64,000 nt of DNA from Deroplatys truncata (taxonomy: Eukaryota; Arthropoda; Insecta; Mantodea; Mantidae). The stretch is from contig CM060982.1 in assembly GCA_030765065.1 (NCBI GenBank), positions 15,249,630 through 15,313,629 on the forward strand, given 5' to 3'. Position 1 is the stretch's first letter. Each line of letters begins with the position of its first letter. The notes below the pieces were generated by a model that did not search any database, had not been told where the DNA came from, and worked only from the letters and a program-made list of their open reading frames with translations. Position numbers and translations under genes: made by a program. This document shows, piece after piece, positions 1 to 11,972 of this stretch.

Positions 1-480
1 AAGCATTCCATGCCAAATTCCATTATAAAGGATGCTTATTATGATAATATTTTAAATGTATGAACTCATCTTTACTTTACAGTTCTCCACTGGTCTGTAT
101 ATGTATCAAATAAATGGAAAAGTTGCAATGAAACTGTCTGTAGGGTTAGGGAGGAGAGTGTCTGTCATAATTCCTAAAGTCACCTATACTCAATGTGGTG
201 ATACGACTGCTCTGTTTACTTACTGAAACTCCTCTACAGTTATAACGTATGTAAATAACACCCATATACATTGTTTTCCAAGAAATAACGTTTTCTTGCA
301 TTATTTGTTAAAAAATTTCAGTCCCAAACAAATCCTATCCTCAAGCAATGTTTTTAAGTTGGAATAATTGGAGCAGTAATCGTAATGTAAGTAGTTGTCA
401 ATAGCTTTGGAGCAGCCTGTACCAGCCTGGTGAAGCATTCAAATAGCAACATTCACATCCATTCGGTTAAGCTGGGGACT
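1..480. other. Anonymous AT-rich sequence
   Basis: No coding signal, tandem structure or recognisable transposon is visible here. It is the left flank of the 64-bp minisatellite. Confidence 0.5.
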
Positions 481-2400
481 GCATGATATCATCAACAGAT
501 GTATTTCTTGGCTGTTGAAGCTGATGAAAGAAACAAAGAGGCATGCATGATATCATCAATAAATGTATTTCTTGGCTGTTGAAGCTGATGTGAGAAACAA
601 AGAGGCATGCATGATATCATCAACAAATGTATTTCTTGGCTGTTGAAGCTGATATGAGAAACAGAGGCATGCATGATACCAGCAACAGATGTATTCCTTG
701 GTTGTTGAAGCTGATGTAAGAAACAAAGAGGCATGCATGATATCATCAACAAATGTATTCCTTGGCTGTTGAAGCTTATATGAGAAACAAAGAGGCATGC
801 ATGATATCATCAACAGATGTATTTCTTGGCTGTTGAAGCTGATATGAGAAACAACGAGGAAGCAATGATATCATCAACAGATGTATTCCTTGGCTGTTGA
901 AGCTGATGTGAGAAACAAAGAGGCATGCATGATATCATCAACTGATGTATTCTTGGCTGTTGAAGCTGATGTGAGTAACAAAGAGGCATGCATGATACCA
1001 GCAACAAATGTATTTCTTGGCTGTTGAAGCTGATGTAAGAAACAAAGAGGCATGCATGATACCAGCAACAAATGTATTTCTTTGCTGTTGAAGCTGATAT
1101 GAGAAACATAGAGGCATGCATGATATCATCAACAGATGTATTTCTTGGCTGTTGAAGCTGATATGAGAAACAAAGAGGCATGCATGATATCATTAACAAA
1201 TGTAATTCTTGGCTGTTGAAGCTGATGTGAGAAACAAAGAGGCATGCATGATATCATTAACAAATGTAATTCTTGGCTGTTGAAGCTGATGTAAGAAACA
1301 AAGAAACATGCATGATACCAGCAACAAATGTATTCCTTGGCTGTTGAAGCTGATGTAAGAAACAAAGAGGCATGCATGATATCATTAACAAATGTAATTC
1401 TTGGCTGTTGAAGCTGATGTGAGAAACAAAGAGGCATGCATGATATCATTAACAAATGTAATTCTTGGCTGTTGAAGCTGATGTGAGAAACAAAGAGGCA
1501 TGCATGATATCATTAACAAATGTAATTCTTGGCTGTTGAAGCTGATGTGAGAAACAAAGAAACATGCATGATACCAGCAACAAATGTATTTCTTGGCTGT
1601 TGAAGCTGATGTAAGAAACAAAGAGGCATGCATGATATCATTAACAAATGTAATTCTTGGCTGTTGAAGCTGATGTGAGAAACAAAGAGGCATGCATGAT
1701 ACCAGCAACAAATGTATTTCTTGGCTGTTGAAGCTGATGTGAGAAACAAAGAGGCATGCATGATACCAGCAACAAATGTATTCCTGGGCTGTTGAAGCTG
1801 ATGTGAGAAACAAAGAGGCATGCATGATATCATCAACAAATGTATTTCTTGGCTGTTGAAGCTGATGTGAGAAACAAAGAGGCATGCATGATACCAGCAA
1901 CAAATGTATTTCTTGGCTGTTGAAGCTGATGTGAGAAACAAAGAGGCATGCATTATACCAGCAACAAATGTATTTCTTGGCTGTTGAAGCTGATGTGAGA
2001 AACAAAGAGGCATGCATGATATCATCAACAGATGTATTCCTTGGCTGTTGAAGCTGGTGTAAGAAACAAAGAGGCATGCATGATACCAGCAACAAATGTA
2101 TTTCTTGGCTGTTGAAGCTGATGTAAGAAACAAAAGGCATGCATGATACCAACAACATATGTATTTCTTGGCTGTTGAAGCTGATGTGAGAAACAAAGAG
2201 GTATGCATGATACCAACAACATATGTATTTCTTGGCTGTTGAAGCTGATGTGAGAAACAAAGATGCATGCACGATACCAACAACATATGTATTCCTTGGC
2301 TGTTGAAGCTGATGTAAGAAACACAGAGGCATGCATGATACCAACAACATATGTATTCCTTGGCTGTTGAAGCTGGTGTGAGGAACAAAGAGGCATGACA
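481..2400. repeat. 64-bp minisatellite array, about 30 copies
   Basis: Near-identical units follow each other every 64 bases (for example the GCATGCATGATAT core starts at 541 and again at 605). Each unit holds an overlapping GCATGC/ATGCAT palindrome, an ATGATATCAT palindrome (or a GATACCAGCAAC variant), then CTTGGCTGTTGAAGCTGATG. Small indels make some units 62-63 bases. Two sub-types, GATATCATCAAC and GATACCAGCAAC, are interspersed rather than segregated, which suggests unequal exchange or conversion. The minus strand is open in several frames over hundreds of bases, but only because the unit lacks stops and is not a multiple of three. The array ends exactly where Penelope-like sequence begins. 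Confidence 0.95.
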
Positions 2401-2429
2401 AAACTTTTTTGAGCGACTTAACCTCCAAA

Positions 2430-3551
2430 TTAATAAAAAGCGCGTTACATTAAAGGAAGAAACTAACCCGGTTAAAGCATCAGAAGAATAGACGCCCTAT
2501 GATCCACATTGAAAGAAATGAAAACAATCTAGTGAATTTATCACAAGAAGATTTTTCAGCTTCGGAAATAAATCTCCTAAACAAAGGATTAAAGACATGC
2601 ATTAACTACAATAGAAACATTGACGAATATGTTGCCGACATCGAAATTGCGATAGCTAAACTACCAGAAGGCGAGAAGTGGACAATCAGTAACAAATGTG
2701 AACCTATTTTGAGAAAAAGAAAAAATACACTCCACACCAGTAACCCTTTCGGAAAAGTCGTAAAAAGATTAAATTTGAAAGATGTATCATTCCATAAAGC
2801 GGATAAAGGCAATAAATTGGTAATCTTGGACAGGTAAAATTACATACAAAGCATGAAAAATCTTCTAACAGCTCCTGAATACACCCTATTAAAGAAAGAT
2901 CACTTAAACAAATGCATTCAGCACACAAATAAAAGCCTAGCAACTGTCCCAATACAGTATGGTCGACAAAGATACAAATAGATTAAAAGTAGCCAACCCC
3001 TTAAATGCAAAAATGTATGGTTTACCAAAAATACACAAACCTGGAAACGAAATCAGACCAATTATCTCATGCATTGGAGCCCCAACTTATAATCTTACAA
3101 AATGGCTAATCCACAAATTTCAAGAATTCACAAAATTTGAGTCTTTAAGCATCAGGAATTCATTTGAGTTAATCACTAAGATAAAGGATTTTCAACTCGG
3201 AGATGGGGATACTTTAGTGTCTTTCGATGTTGTTTCACCTTTTCCAAGCCTACCTAAAGATAGGGTGTTAGACGTATTAAAAAATTGGTTAACTGCCATC
3301 AATAGAAATCCAACAGAAATTGAAGAACTCATTAATCTGACAAAACTGCATAGAGCAAACCTTCTTCAGCTTTGAAGGAAAATATTTTGAACAACACACA
3401 GGCCTAGCCATGGGAAATCCAATGTCACCCTTTCTGGCTGATTTATTCATGAGTGCTCTTGAGACAAGAGTAGTAAAAGCCTTTCCTTGGTTATTTAAAA
3501 CTTGGGCCAGATATGTCGACGACGTGTTCACAATAGTTAACAAGAAACATG
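2430..3551 (+). pseudogene. Penelope-like reverse transcriptase, N-terminal to palm part
   Basis: The protein is read in several frames. From 2499 it shows SASEINLLNKGL and ADKGNKLVILD, typical of the Penelope N-terminal region. A stop interrupts it at about 2835, and from 2959 another frame carries YGLPKIHKPG, RPIIS and the motif-A region LVSFDVVSPFPSLP with its catalytic Asp. A further frame from about 3370 has motif B (GLAMGNPMSPFLADLFM) and motif C (YVDD, about 3516-3527). The reading stops making Penelope sense at 3551, where the inserted transposon starts. It continues in phase after that insertion at 5119. It is a non-functional relic. Confidence 0.85.
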
Positions 3552-3553
3552 TA

Positions 3554-5118
3554 CTGTCTGTGACTCAGGAGTTTAGCTTTGTCCTTGAGGTTGACGTAAG
3601 CGAACCTGAGAGAGGGTTGTGTTATTCTTTCCTATCGCTTTATTGCTTACACCCTGTTCCAAAGGTACTTATCCTTTCTTTCCGCGACAACAAATATTAG
3701 GCGAAGTAACATCAATATTACATTATTACCGCATCAAACAAAACAATTATGATCATAATTTCAATAAGTGAACTTGTAAAGCGTGTATACATGTAAAACA
3801 GTATATTTACGACACTATACAAGTGGAATATTATTTTACTAACCTCATTAATCCGAAGGGTATGCAAGATCGATGCAGATGATTCGGAGTCCGAGTCATC
3901 GGATGATATCCCTTCTTGCTCATCAGAAGAACTGTCGTTTGCATTTGAAATAATAATCTGATCGATCACATCAGAAACCACACGATCCATGGACAGTAAC
4001 CATCTTCTAATTTTCTAACATGCCGGTGATATCCTACCCAGTGTTCTGCAGGTACCGCAGAGATTCCTTCGTTGGTTAAACTCAATAAACGAAATAACGA
4101 AAATTCCCCAGTAACGTTTCGCTCCCTTATGAAGTGCTTTACTATCGTCCATGCAACCTCAATGGGATAAAGATCGCAATTGTAAGGCGGCAGATACAGA
4201 GTGGAGTGTCCATGTGCATTAAGGATGCGGTCAATCTTAAATAACTTTTCACTTGGTCAATGAGTGTTTCCTGCACTGCCATCAGTAAGCACCCCTGTGA
4301 TCCCATCAGCTTTCCAACATTTCTTGAATGTTAAATTATTGTCCATCCACATTTCATCCAAATAAACGATATCCCTGCCTTGACTTCGGTATTCCTCTAG
4401 CTCAGCCAAGTATTTGCATCTCCATTCAAAAATTCTTGGCTTTTCGATTAAGATTGTTCGCTTTCCTCGGCACTTGCGCCATATAAATCCCAATTTCCGA
4501 ATAACTCTCCTTAACTCTCCCCCCAAGGAAATTGTATCTTACTTCTAACTACAGGAGTACCTTTCTGCATGTCGGAACTATCTTTTTATTGACGTAGAAG
4601 TCCATTATTGTCCGCTTAATGAGCACATGTTGAAATCGCCTATATTTATATTTCGTTCTGGATTTGGAGGTCTTATCTTGCCTGCAGTGCGTAAAGGGCT
4701 TCCTTCTGTTCTCTTCGCAATTTCTTGTCTTATATTCTTAATTGTTCCCACAGACACACCGCACTAATTGCCTGTTCTCTCATCCCTCGCGAAATCGGTA
4801 GAATTAGTTGTTTCTGCTCTGCTTCCTTTTTGCATTGCTCGTTTACATGGTTTATTATTTCGCGAGCCTCGCTATGAATGGTTTTTCCCTTTTTCCGAAA
4901 GTTAGCCATTTGACTAATGGATTATATTAATTTGACATTCGCAATACAACGCGTTTTAACACTGTAGCATCCTCTGACACTGCCTGCAGTAAGACTGCAA
5001 TTGTTGAGAATATTTTTGAACTGTTGGTGTTGCACTATCTACACCTTACGCAAGAAGCTCGCAGACCACTGCGCGCTTGCAGTTCAAGGACAAAGTCAAT
5101 CTCCTGAGTCACTGACAG
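3554..5118 (-). mobile_element. Tc1/mariner-type DNA transposon inserted in the Penelope element
   Basis: The ends are CTGTCWGTGACTCAGGA inverted repeats (3554 onward; complement ending at 5118). Similarity extends inward to about 50 bases per arm (TTTGTCCTTGA and GCG blocks shared). TA dinucleotides flank both ends (3552-3553 and 5119-5120), the target duplication of this superfamily. Length is 1565 bp. It carries one decayed transposase on the minus strand. Removing the element plus one TA joins the Penelope frame without a shift. Confidence 0.88.
3718..4909 (-). pseudogene. Tc1/mariner-type (DDE_3-like) transposase, decayed
   Basis: From an ATG at 4909 the protein begins MANFRKKGKTIHSEAREII, then a helix-turn-helix segment with VSVGTIKNIRQEIAKRTEG and LRTAGKIRPPNPE after a frameshift. 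At 4526-4257 comes the first catalytic region, IVYLDEMWMDNNLTFKKCW. The middle of the catalytic domain, where the second Asp should lie, is missing just after GVLTDGSAGNTH. The last region is HSTLYLPPYNCDLYPIEVAW, with the terminal acidic residue of the triad. An acidic Ser/Asp-rich tail (3990-3718) follows after another frameshift. It is inactive because of the deletion and shifts. Confidence 0.82.
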
Positions 5119-6074
5119 TACAAGATGCTCTCAAATTATTGAATTTGCAAGACAGTAATATTAAATTTACTATGGAAACTGAATTGGATAACCAGCTCCC
5201 CTACCTGGACCTAAAAATCATGAAGAAAACCAATAGATTAACTTTTGGAATATACAGAAAAAACACCTATACAGATAACTATATAAAAAACAATAGTTAC
5301 AACCCTCCATTACACAAAGTTGCAGTTTTTAACAGTTTGACCCATAGATTAGTGAACATCCCCCTCAAAGAAAAGGAATATAACTTAGAATACCAAGAAA
5401 TCTTAAAAACAGCTAGAAAAAATGGCTACATAACAGATATGGTGGATAGTTTAATCAAAAAATTCAGGCAACAAAAAATGATAAAAGAAAATACAACCCT
5501 CAAACCACACAAACAAAAGCCGACATACAAAAACGTCACATTTCATCCATGGGCACATAACAAATTCAAGAAAATTTTCAATGATATCAATGTGGCACAC
5601 ATCCCCAAAAATAAATTCAGCATAAAATTCCTCATAAATGCAAACCAAAAGGAAAAACTGCCAGCTCATAAAAAATCCAGGATTTACAGAATAGATTGCA
5701 AGGATTGTGAACAAATCTATATTGGTCAAACTAAGTGTAACATAGAAACGAGGCTTAAGGAACATTTTTGAAACATCAAATCCAGGGAAGAAGAAAAATC
5801 AGCAGTTGCAGCACATTTTTGGATACAGGGACATGAAATTGAGGACACAGTATCACTTATCAAGCAGGCACAAAAACCTACGGAATTAAACATTTGGGAG
5901 AAAATATTTCTTGGGAAATTTTGTCCAAGGTTAATGAATTTCGACATCCCTATGGACAAAAATTTGATTATGAAACTTGTAGAACCACCACTAGAGGGAC
6001 AAAGAGACACCTATAACCATCAGAGGAAAGCCAATCAATTGCAATCAGCTGACGATGATGAAGTGATTCCTTGA
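5119..6074 (+). pseudogene. Penelope-like RT thumb and GIY-YIG endonuclease part
   Basis: Directly after the transposon the frame continues the polymerase with DALKLLNLQ, then METELDNQLPYLDLKI and GIYRKNTYTDNYIKNNSYNP, which are conserved Penelope thumb motifs. The endonuclease follows at about 5680-5770: RIYRIDCKDCEQIYIGQT (the usual first Gly of GIY is Arg here), a CxxC pair and an Arg/His helix (TRLKEH). A TGA at 5769 breaks the frame. Reading on, NIWEKIFLGK supplies the family's conserved Glu, and the frame ends at 6074. The protein would nick target DNA and prime reverse transcription if intact. Confidence 0.85.
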
Positions 6075-6149
6075 AACTAGTTCTGAGGTATTGAACTTCT
6101 TTTAGTGAAATTGTATATTTGCAACCATTTCTATATATTATACTTGATC

Positions 6150-7060
6150 TTTTCACTATGTCTTCCGATTTAAAATTAACTGTAAGTTAGCTTCATAAAC
6201 TCCAATGACAAATTAATTAATCTTATGAAATTATTGTGCAATGATCTACAGAGTTTTTATAGTTAATCCTCCCCTTTACTCCTTATAATTGCAATTTCAT
6301 AAAGTCCCGATTAATCCAAATAACAGATGAAAAATCCCCCATTATTAATGCAAGGTGTACATATACAATGAAATAAGATTCTGCATTCTCAGGCCCCAAA
6401 TTATTCTCTTAGGAAAAGACACATAGTCTGCAACCATTAAGAAAAATAATCTCCTCAGTTAATATAAAATATTGGCTCATTGATTTATAAAGCTAGCAGT
6501 TCTCTCTGTTTATACAACCATTTAGCATTCCCTGCAAATGAACTTGATTACAACATAAATATGAAGGAAAGAAAGCAAAAAAGTTTACATGGGGTTATTA
6601 GAAGGTTTAGGCGTCCAGAAGCTTCAGTGCATAGATTTATAGAATTAGAATAAAGGTTATTCAGAGGTTTTGACATTGTTTCATTACACACACATCTGCA
6701 CTTTTTGTTAAGTGTCAATTAAAGAAAAAAATGTAACACAGGGTCGATTATCACTTTTTAAACTCTGCCTTCTGTTTGCTGAAATGTTACATTATGGCCA
6801 GCTATGTATATTCCTTGCAATAAAATGTAACCGACTTTTGTTACATTTTATTGCAAAGAATTCTGTGCAGCAACTATTTACAATCTATGCAGCAATAACA
6901 ACTATTTTCTACCCCATGGCATTCTCAACTAAAAGTCAAGACCTTCTTTGCAAGCATCCTCTTTTAGAACTCCAATGTGTTTGTACTCAAGTACAAGGGC
7001 TATGTAAATCTTTTTCAATTTTTTAGTAATTTATGAAATGAAATTAGATTGTATTTTTAG
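6150..7060. other. Anonymous AT-rich sequence
   Basis: No protein similarity, tandem repeat or terminal repeat could be recognised. A 104-codon open stretch at 6712-7026 on the plus strand has no family features and is treated as chance. Confidence 0.4.
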
Positions 7061-7192
7061 CCCCATATCCATCAGAATGAACTGGCTTTTCAATGGTGAA
7101 ATAATTATCAAAATCAGTTGGTGGGTTTTTGAGATTTCCCTATATATATAAACACACACAAATTTACTCTCTTTATATTAGTATAGATATAC
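7060..7192 (+). mobile_element. Probable 3' tail of an RTE-type LINE or SINE
   Basis: The stretch contains AAAATCAGTTGGTGGGTTTT, then TTGAGATTTCCC and a run ending CTCTTTATATTAGTATAGAT. This order matches my recollection of the 3' tails of many insect RTE-clade elements and their SINEs. No coding part is attached, so it would be a heavily 5'-truncated copy. Confidence 0.4.
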
Positions 7193-8059
7193 TGGGATTC
7201 ATTTTTATCCTTGATTTGCTATGCACCAATAGAGCAAGAATGACATCATAGTTGACTGGTGAGTCTACATTGGAGCCATAGCACTCTCTACTGAAAAGGA
7301 GCAGCAATTGTTTGCGGAAGAGAAAACAATCCAAGCGACCTCTGTTTAGAGTTGTGGGCATGTCGAACCATGTATTTAAAGACGCTATTATGTACTGATA
7401 TTTGATTTATCATATTGGCTCACCTTTATTTGGTTATGTATTTATTTCATGTTCATCAGTTTTGTGTTATTTTTTCCGTAAAAGTGTTAAAAGATGTTAA
7501 GGTTTATAAATTATAAACTTTTAGATTACTTTACTTTATTTACTTAATAAAGATATAAGAGCACTTTATTTTCATTTATTTACAGTATCTTTATTTGCAA
7601 AAATATTTTAAAAGAGAAACAACCCTGTTATTAATCTGAATTGCTTAGGTGTATAATTGGTGTATATGCATACTATACACCATCAAAAACAGCATGTTTT
7701 CATTTATTCATCATGTCTACATTTTGGTTTACATCATTAAAGCAAATAAGTTATAACTGCACAGCATGTCGAATTAGACACATTTGATATTATGCAGGCA
7801 ACACCGATACAATACCTACTCCAAACCATCAAGTATGAACACCTGCCATAAGAGGGCAGTATTCAAGTCACCTTATGAGTAATGGCATCACATTAAGTAG
7901 GATCCCCTGCTGCTGCTACAGGGACAGTACATAAACTCGCCTCATCAGTGTTGGCATTGCATTACATAGGATTTCCTGTTGCTACATAAACTCTCTTCAA
8001 CAGCAATGGCATCGATGATGACATTTCTTGCACAGAAAATTACAGATAAAACTGAACAC

Positions 8060-8060
<1 letters not shown>
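7193..8060. other. Anonymous AT-rich sequence
   Basis: No gene is recognised. Two diverged direct repeats of roughly 60 bases are visible around 7895-7930 and 7945-7985 (TGGCATCACATTA/TGGCATTGCATTA, then TAGGAT and ACATAAACTC), a weak local duplication. Confidence 0.35.

Positions 8061-8062
<2 letters not shown>

Positions 8063-8104
<42 letters not shown>
8063..8104. repeat. (TA)n microsatellite
   Basis: About 21 uninterrupted TA dinucleotides. Apparent reading frames across it (IYIYIY) are artefacts. Confidence 0.95.
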
Positions 8105-8110
<6 letters not shown>

Positions 8111-9180
8111 TCCAAATATACATTTAGGAGCAATTCTTCTTCTATGGAGTTATTATACCATATCTTGGCAAGTCAAGAAAGTGTCACTAGACTCTTCTAA
8201 TTGCATATCCATTAGAAATTTTAAATAGGTGAACTAACTCTTCCTTAATGTAATCAGCACAATTGTGAATTGTGGTATTAAATCATGCATTTGAAAATAT
8301 CATTAGCAAAGACTTCCAAATAGAACTCCTTTCTTCCATTTTATCAATGTGCACATTGTAAACATTTCTTTTGCTGAACTAAAATTCCACCTTTTTGGTA
8401 ATATCAATGATGTCATACAATAGATATAGGTAAACTACACCTCAATATAAAGTTAATACTGTGCTTTATCAGTTAGATACAATGATAGATATGTACCTCA
8501 TCAAATTTCTTTGCTGATTCTTCATCCAACATGCAGACCACAATGTATTTTGCTTTACGGTTAGTATTCCTGCAACAGTATGTCTTTGTCTTTAAATTCA
8601 GGGAGATTGGTTTCTAACTTTCAGCATAATTCACTAGGAGCAAATGAGCTATTGGCTAGGACTTTGTTACATACAAAACACTGGACATCAGGAGCATTTC
8701 CATTTTAAACACCTATAAAACCATAACTTAATAACTGCCATGATACTTATGGTTTGGTCTTCTATTTTGGTCCTGAACTGTGCACTTAAAGTTCACACTT
8801 TAAATTATTTTATTACTACTGGCTTTCTCTTCTTTTAATTCAGCTGCCTCAGAGGTACTAGGGGAACTTTTCTCTTCTTATTGAACTCCCATGTTTTAGC
8901 CATAAATCTATAGCAAAATAATTATATTCTTTCTTGTGTGATGTGTACTAAGCTACTTTCTAACTGAAATATGGCAACATTATTTTACCATTGTTGAGAA
9001 TAGTAGGAGAGGAACAGCAAGCAGTCAGTGCTAGCATTACATGTCATGTATGGCCAAATGAAATGGTTGCTTCCCTAAAGAAATTAGACATCAGCTACTA
9101 GAAGATATCCAAACCTAAAGAAATTTCAATTGCAATCCACCAAAATCATCGCAGAGCACTTGATTCACAGGACACTAATG
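8105..9180. other. Anonymous AT-rich sequence
   Basis: No coding signature or repeat family was recognised. Confidence 0.35.
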
Positions 9181-9215
9181 TTCCATGGGTCACAGTTTGG
9201 GAAACACTGCTCTAC
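9000..9215 (-). mobile_element. Possible hAT-like non-autonomous element end
   Basis: On the minus strand the sequence from 9215 starts CAGTGTTTCCCAAACTGTGA, very like the terminal repeats of many hAT MITEs. I could not find the partner terminus or an 8-bp duplication. The boundary at 9000 is arbitrary and the call rests on this one end. Confidence 0.3.
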
Positions 9216-10530
9216 AACAGGTGATGTTGGCGACATTTGTAGTGGGCTTAACAAAACAAGATAAGCCTACTTCAAATTTTACTGCAGTATCTTCACTGGT
9301 GTTACAATTGTTTAGAAAATGCCTGTTTGGATAGACCTGCACATTATTTATAATACATAATAAATGCACATTTATGAGGATGCCTATACTACAGAGCCTG
9401 TCAAAATGCTCATGGAAACATTGCAGCACAGGCACAGTTAATAGTGCAGAGCAAAAACCACATAATCTAGGAAAGATTGATCCTGGTTTCTGTCTGTTCT
9501 ATACCTCAAGTAAAATGGTATAGCTCTTTACTTCTCACGATCCTATTTTGCAATAAGTATCAAGGCAGCACATTTGTGGATTCACATTGGTGAACATGTA
9601 GGTACTTAAGCAGCCTAAAAAGTCACAAAGAAAAAGCACAGATTCCTCAACTCTCTGCCTTAAGTGACTGGATAACAGGCTTTGAGCACTTATCAGAATC
9701 TATATTTAATTCTTACTTTCCATCCTTCTTTATGTAATAGTGATAGGGATGTTGTAATTTCCATTAACATACAAGCATGGCATTATTACTTTTGTGTTTT
9801 ATAGTATTGTTTTTCTACAACATTGTGGACTATTGTTCAACAAATGAGCTATTCACTGAAGAAATGTTATAACATTATTAATGTTTATTTATGCTTATAA
9901 TACTTTTAAATTTATAGAGTAAATTCTGTTTGGGAACAGACAATACATTGACTGACATCAGTCTTATCTCATATCATTTTTATTTTGTCCTGACAATAAA
10001 TTTGGAAGCTAGTTGTCGGCATTACTAAGTTTTTTTTCTACTCAACACACAAAAGGGTTTTGGCAATTCACTTGTTTTGTTTCAATCACAATGACATTTT
10101 CTTAATGGCTTATGCCATGAATATTAATTGCTAAGTATTTAAACTATCTAAATTTCATTTTGGTCATTTAGTTATAAGTACTTTTGGTCTAAGAGCTGTT
10201 TTGCTTAATTAGCTTTTATATTTTGCAATCATATACTGATATAAATGATGTGTGCATTACAGCTTTCACAAATTTGATATGCAAAGCAATTTCAAGAAAA
10301 CAGACTTTTTGATGAAACTATACTTATTCCTCCAAATTCTTAATAGTTGTTATTTGAGTATGTTTCAACTTGAAAAAAGATGTAAAGTCTACTGTCCAAC
10401 TAGTCCTGCTAATTTATACATTAGCTAAGCATACATGAATGTATTACCAGTTAACCAGTTATTGAATTATTAAAAACAAAGTTATATAACAAAGCCAGGA
10501 ATCCTTTTTTTTTTCTAGAATTTTATTAAA
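9216..10530. other. Anonymous AT-rich sequence
   Basis: No gene, terminal repeat or tandem array recognised. Confidence 0.35.
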
Positions 10531-10534
10531 TTTT

Positions 10535-11525
10535 CTATTTAACAAATAATAATCTTTATTATACTAAGCCATGTACAAGTAAAATACAAGTGATATGACC
10601 GGCATTCATCCCTGGCTCTTTACCAGTCAATTCGTGTTACAATACTTTCTTTTATTTACTTACTTTACTTCCCATTTCCTTAACCATATTTAACCATATT
10701 TGCTGATCTGTTCACTGACCAAATCCATTTCTTTTTAGTTTTACTCAAGTATTGCCCTATACTGTTACTATCTTTTTGAATCATTTCAATTATGGCAATA
10801 TTTCTATCTACCTTAAACCATTTCTTTTTAATAAACTCTTTTCTCCAAATTTCTGTAGCTTTGAACTTAAATATTATATGTTCGACATCTTCATTTCCAC
10901 CACATGTGGGACATTGGTTTTGAAGTACACCCTTCCTAAAACCTCTTAGCCTCCATACTCCTGTTCTTACCCATGCAATGCTTTCTCGCTTGTCCTTATT
11001 TGCATTATCTACATATTTTTCCCTTCCCCATGTGTTTTTTATAGGTATGTAAAAAACTAAGGATCTCTTTTCGGCTGCTGTGCTAAATATGTTTTCTATT
11101 TCTATATCATCTAATCTCTTTCTTACCACTTTCCAAAAATTATTCACATTATTTTCCCTACTTCTCAATATTTCTCCTAACAATTGCTCTCCAAATTGTA
11201 CCTCACTCTATTTATCCATCCGCTATTCCCTAAATTTTTTCTTGGTATTCTAATCATAGTCTTAACACATTTTCTTTATTCAAATTTAAGATCCTAAACC
11301 AATATTTCAATGCTATTTCCATTGTGTTTCCCTTGCTTACCAACCTGCCCATTTCCATTTGAGCTACCAGTCTTGCAACTGTGTTTGGTAGCCTCAGCAT
11401 TTCTCTACAAAACATCCTATGCACCTCATCTATACTCTCGCATCCTGCATCTAATCCCCATATTTCAATACTGTACATCATTTTTGCCTCTACCACCAAA
11501 CTATATACTTTCTCCCTCCATTTAA
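10535..11525 (-). mobile_element. 5'-truncated non-LTR retrotransposon, C-terminal end of ORF2
   Basis: Two minus-strand open segments read as the extreme C-terminus of an insect LINE reverse transcriptase. 11499-11254 holds YSIEIWGLDAGCESIDEVH, FCREMLRLPN and ALKYWFRIL. 11183-10680 holds WRLRGFRKG followed by a zinc-knuckle-like CPTCGGNEDVEHIIFKF, where the expected later Cys is replaced. The pieces are separated by a frameshift near 11200. A 3' untranslated part with AATAAAG and an ATTATTATTT tail ends near 10535. The polymerase and endonuclease domains are absent, as expected for a copy truncated during target-primed reverse transcription. Confidence 0.75.
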
Positions 11526-11859
11526 ATTTAACAAGTAAGCTTTGCCTTTAAATAGTTTCCCTAACCTGTGTTTACTAAAAGAATAGACATTTTATTGTAA
11601 AACAGAACATGTTTAGCACCATGTCAAACTATGTCATCTATAACAGTAATTCAGCTTTTATGTTAACAGTTTTATATGTAAGGAATAAAATTTAATTGGC
11701 ATTAAATGAGTTGCTTATTTTCCAAAAAGTTACAAGCTCACACTATAGCCAACTTTGAATACAGTATGGAAGTGGCAGCTCTTGATCAGTTATTTTGGTA
11801 GGGCTTCATCAAGGTTAATGATCTTGAAAGGGATATAGTTTTACAATCCATATAATCAA

Positions 11860-11860
<1 letters not shown>
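11526..11860. other. Anonymous AT-rich sequence
   Basis: Nothing recognisable between the LINE fragment and the ATT microsatellite. Confidence 0.35.
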
Positions 11861-11861
<1 letters not shown>

Positions 11862-11950
<89 letters not shown>

Positions 11951-11972
11951 AATAATAATAATAATAATAATT
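11862..11972. repeat. (ATT)n microsatellite with inverted (AAT)n end
   Basis: A run of about 28 ATT units flips at about 11947 into AATAATAAT units. The complement of ATT is AAT, so the end can fold back on the main tract. Confidence 0.93.

Larger units (their letters stand above)
2400..6150 (+). mobile_element. Penelope-like retroelement, 5'-truncated and interrupted
   Basis: Sequence on both sides of a DNA transposon encodes successive parts of one Penelope-like polyprotein: N-terminal region, reverse transcriptase with a YVDD box, thumb, and a GIY-YIG endonuclease. The 5' side abuts the minisatellite, so the amino-terminal part is missing or very short. Frameshifts near 2490, 2958 and 3370 and stops at about 2835 and 5769 show that it is dead. 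The 3' end is not sharply defined; coding ends at 6074 and an AT-rich tail follows. Penelope-like elements are a known animal retroelement class that use GIY-YIG rather than AP or RLE endonucleases. Confidence 0.85.

Noticed and set aside
481-2400. CRISPR-like array
   Set aside because: Units are directly adjacent with no unique spacers, and the host is a eukaryote.
492-2428. Long minus-strand open frames of up to 347 codons with a repeated HQLQQPRNT/SASTAKKYIC peptide
   Set aside because: They are produced by the stop-free 64-bp minisatellite in all frames. There is no start context, and substitutions show no codon bias.
3554-5118. Inserted block treated as an intron of the Penelope gene
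   Set aside because: It has inverted ends, TA target copies and a transposase on the other strand, and lacks GT-AG borders.
7945-8200. Open frames across the TA tract
   Set aside because: The IYIYIY peptide comes from a dinucleotide microsatellite.
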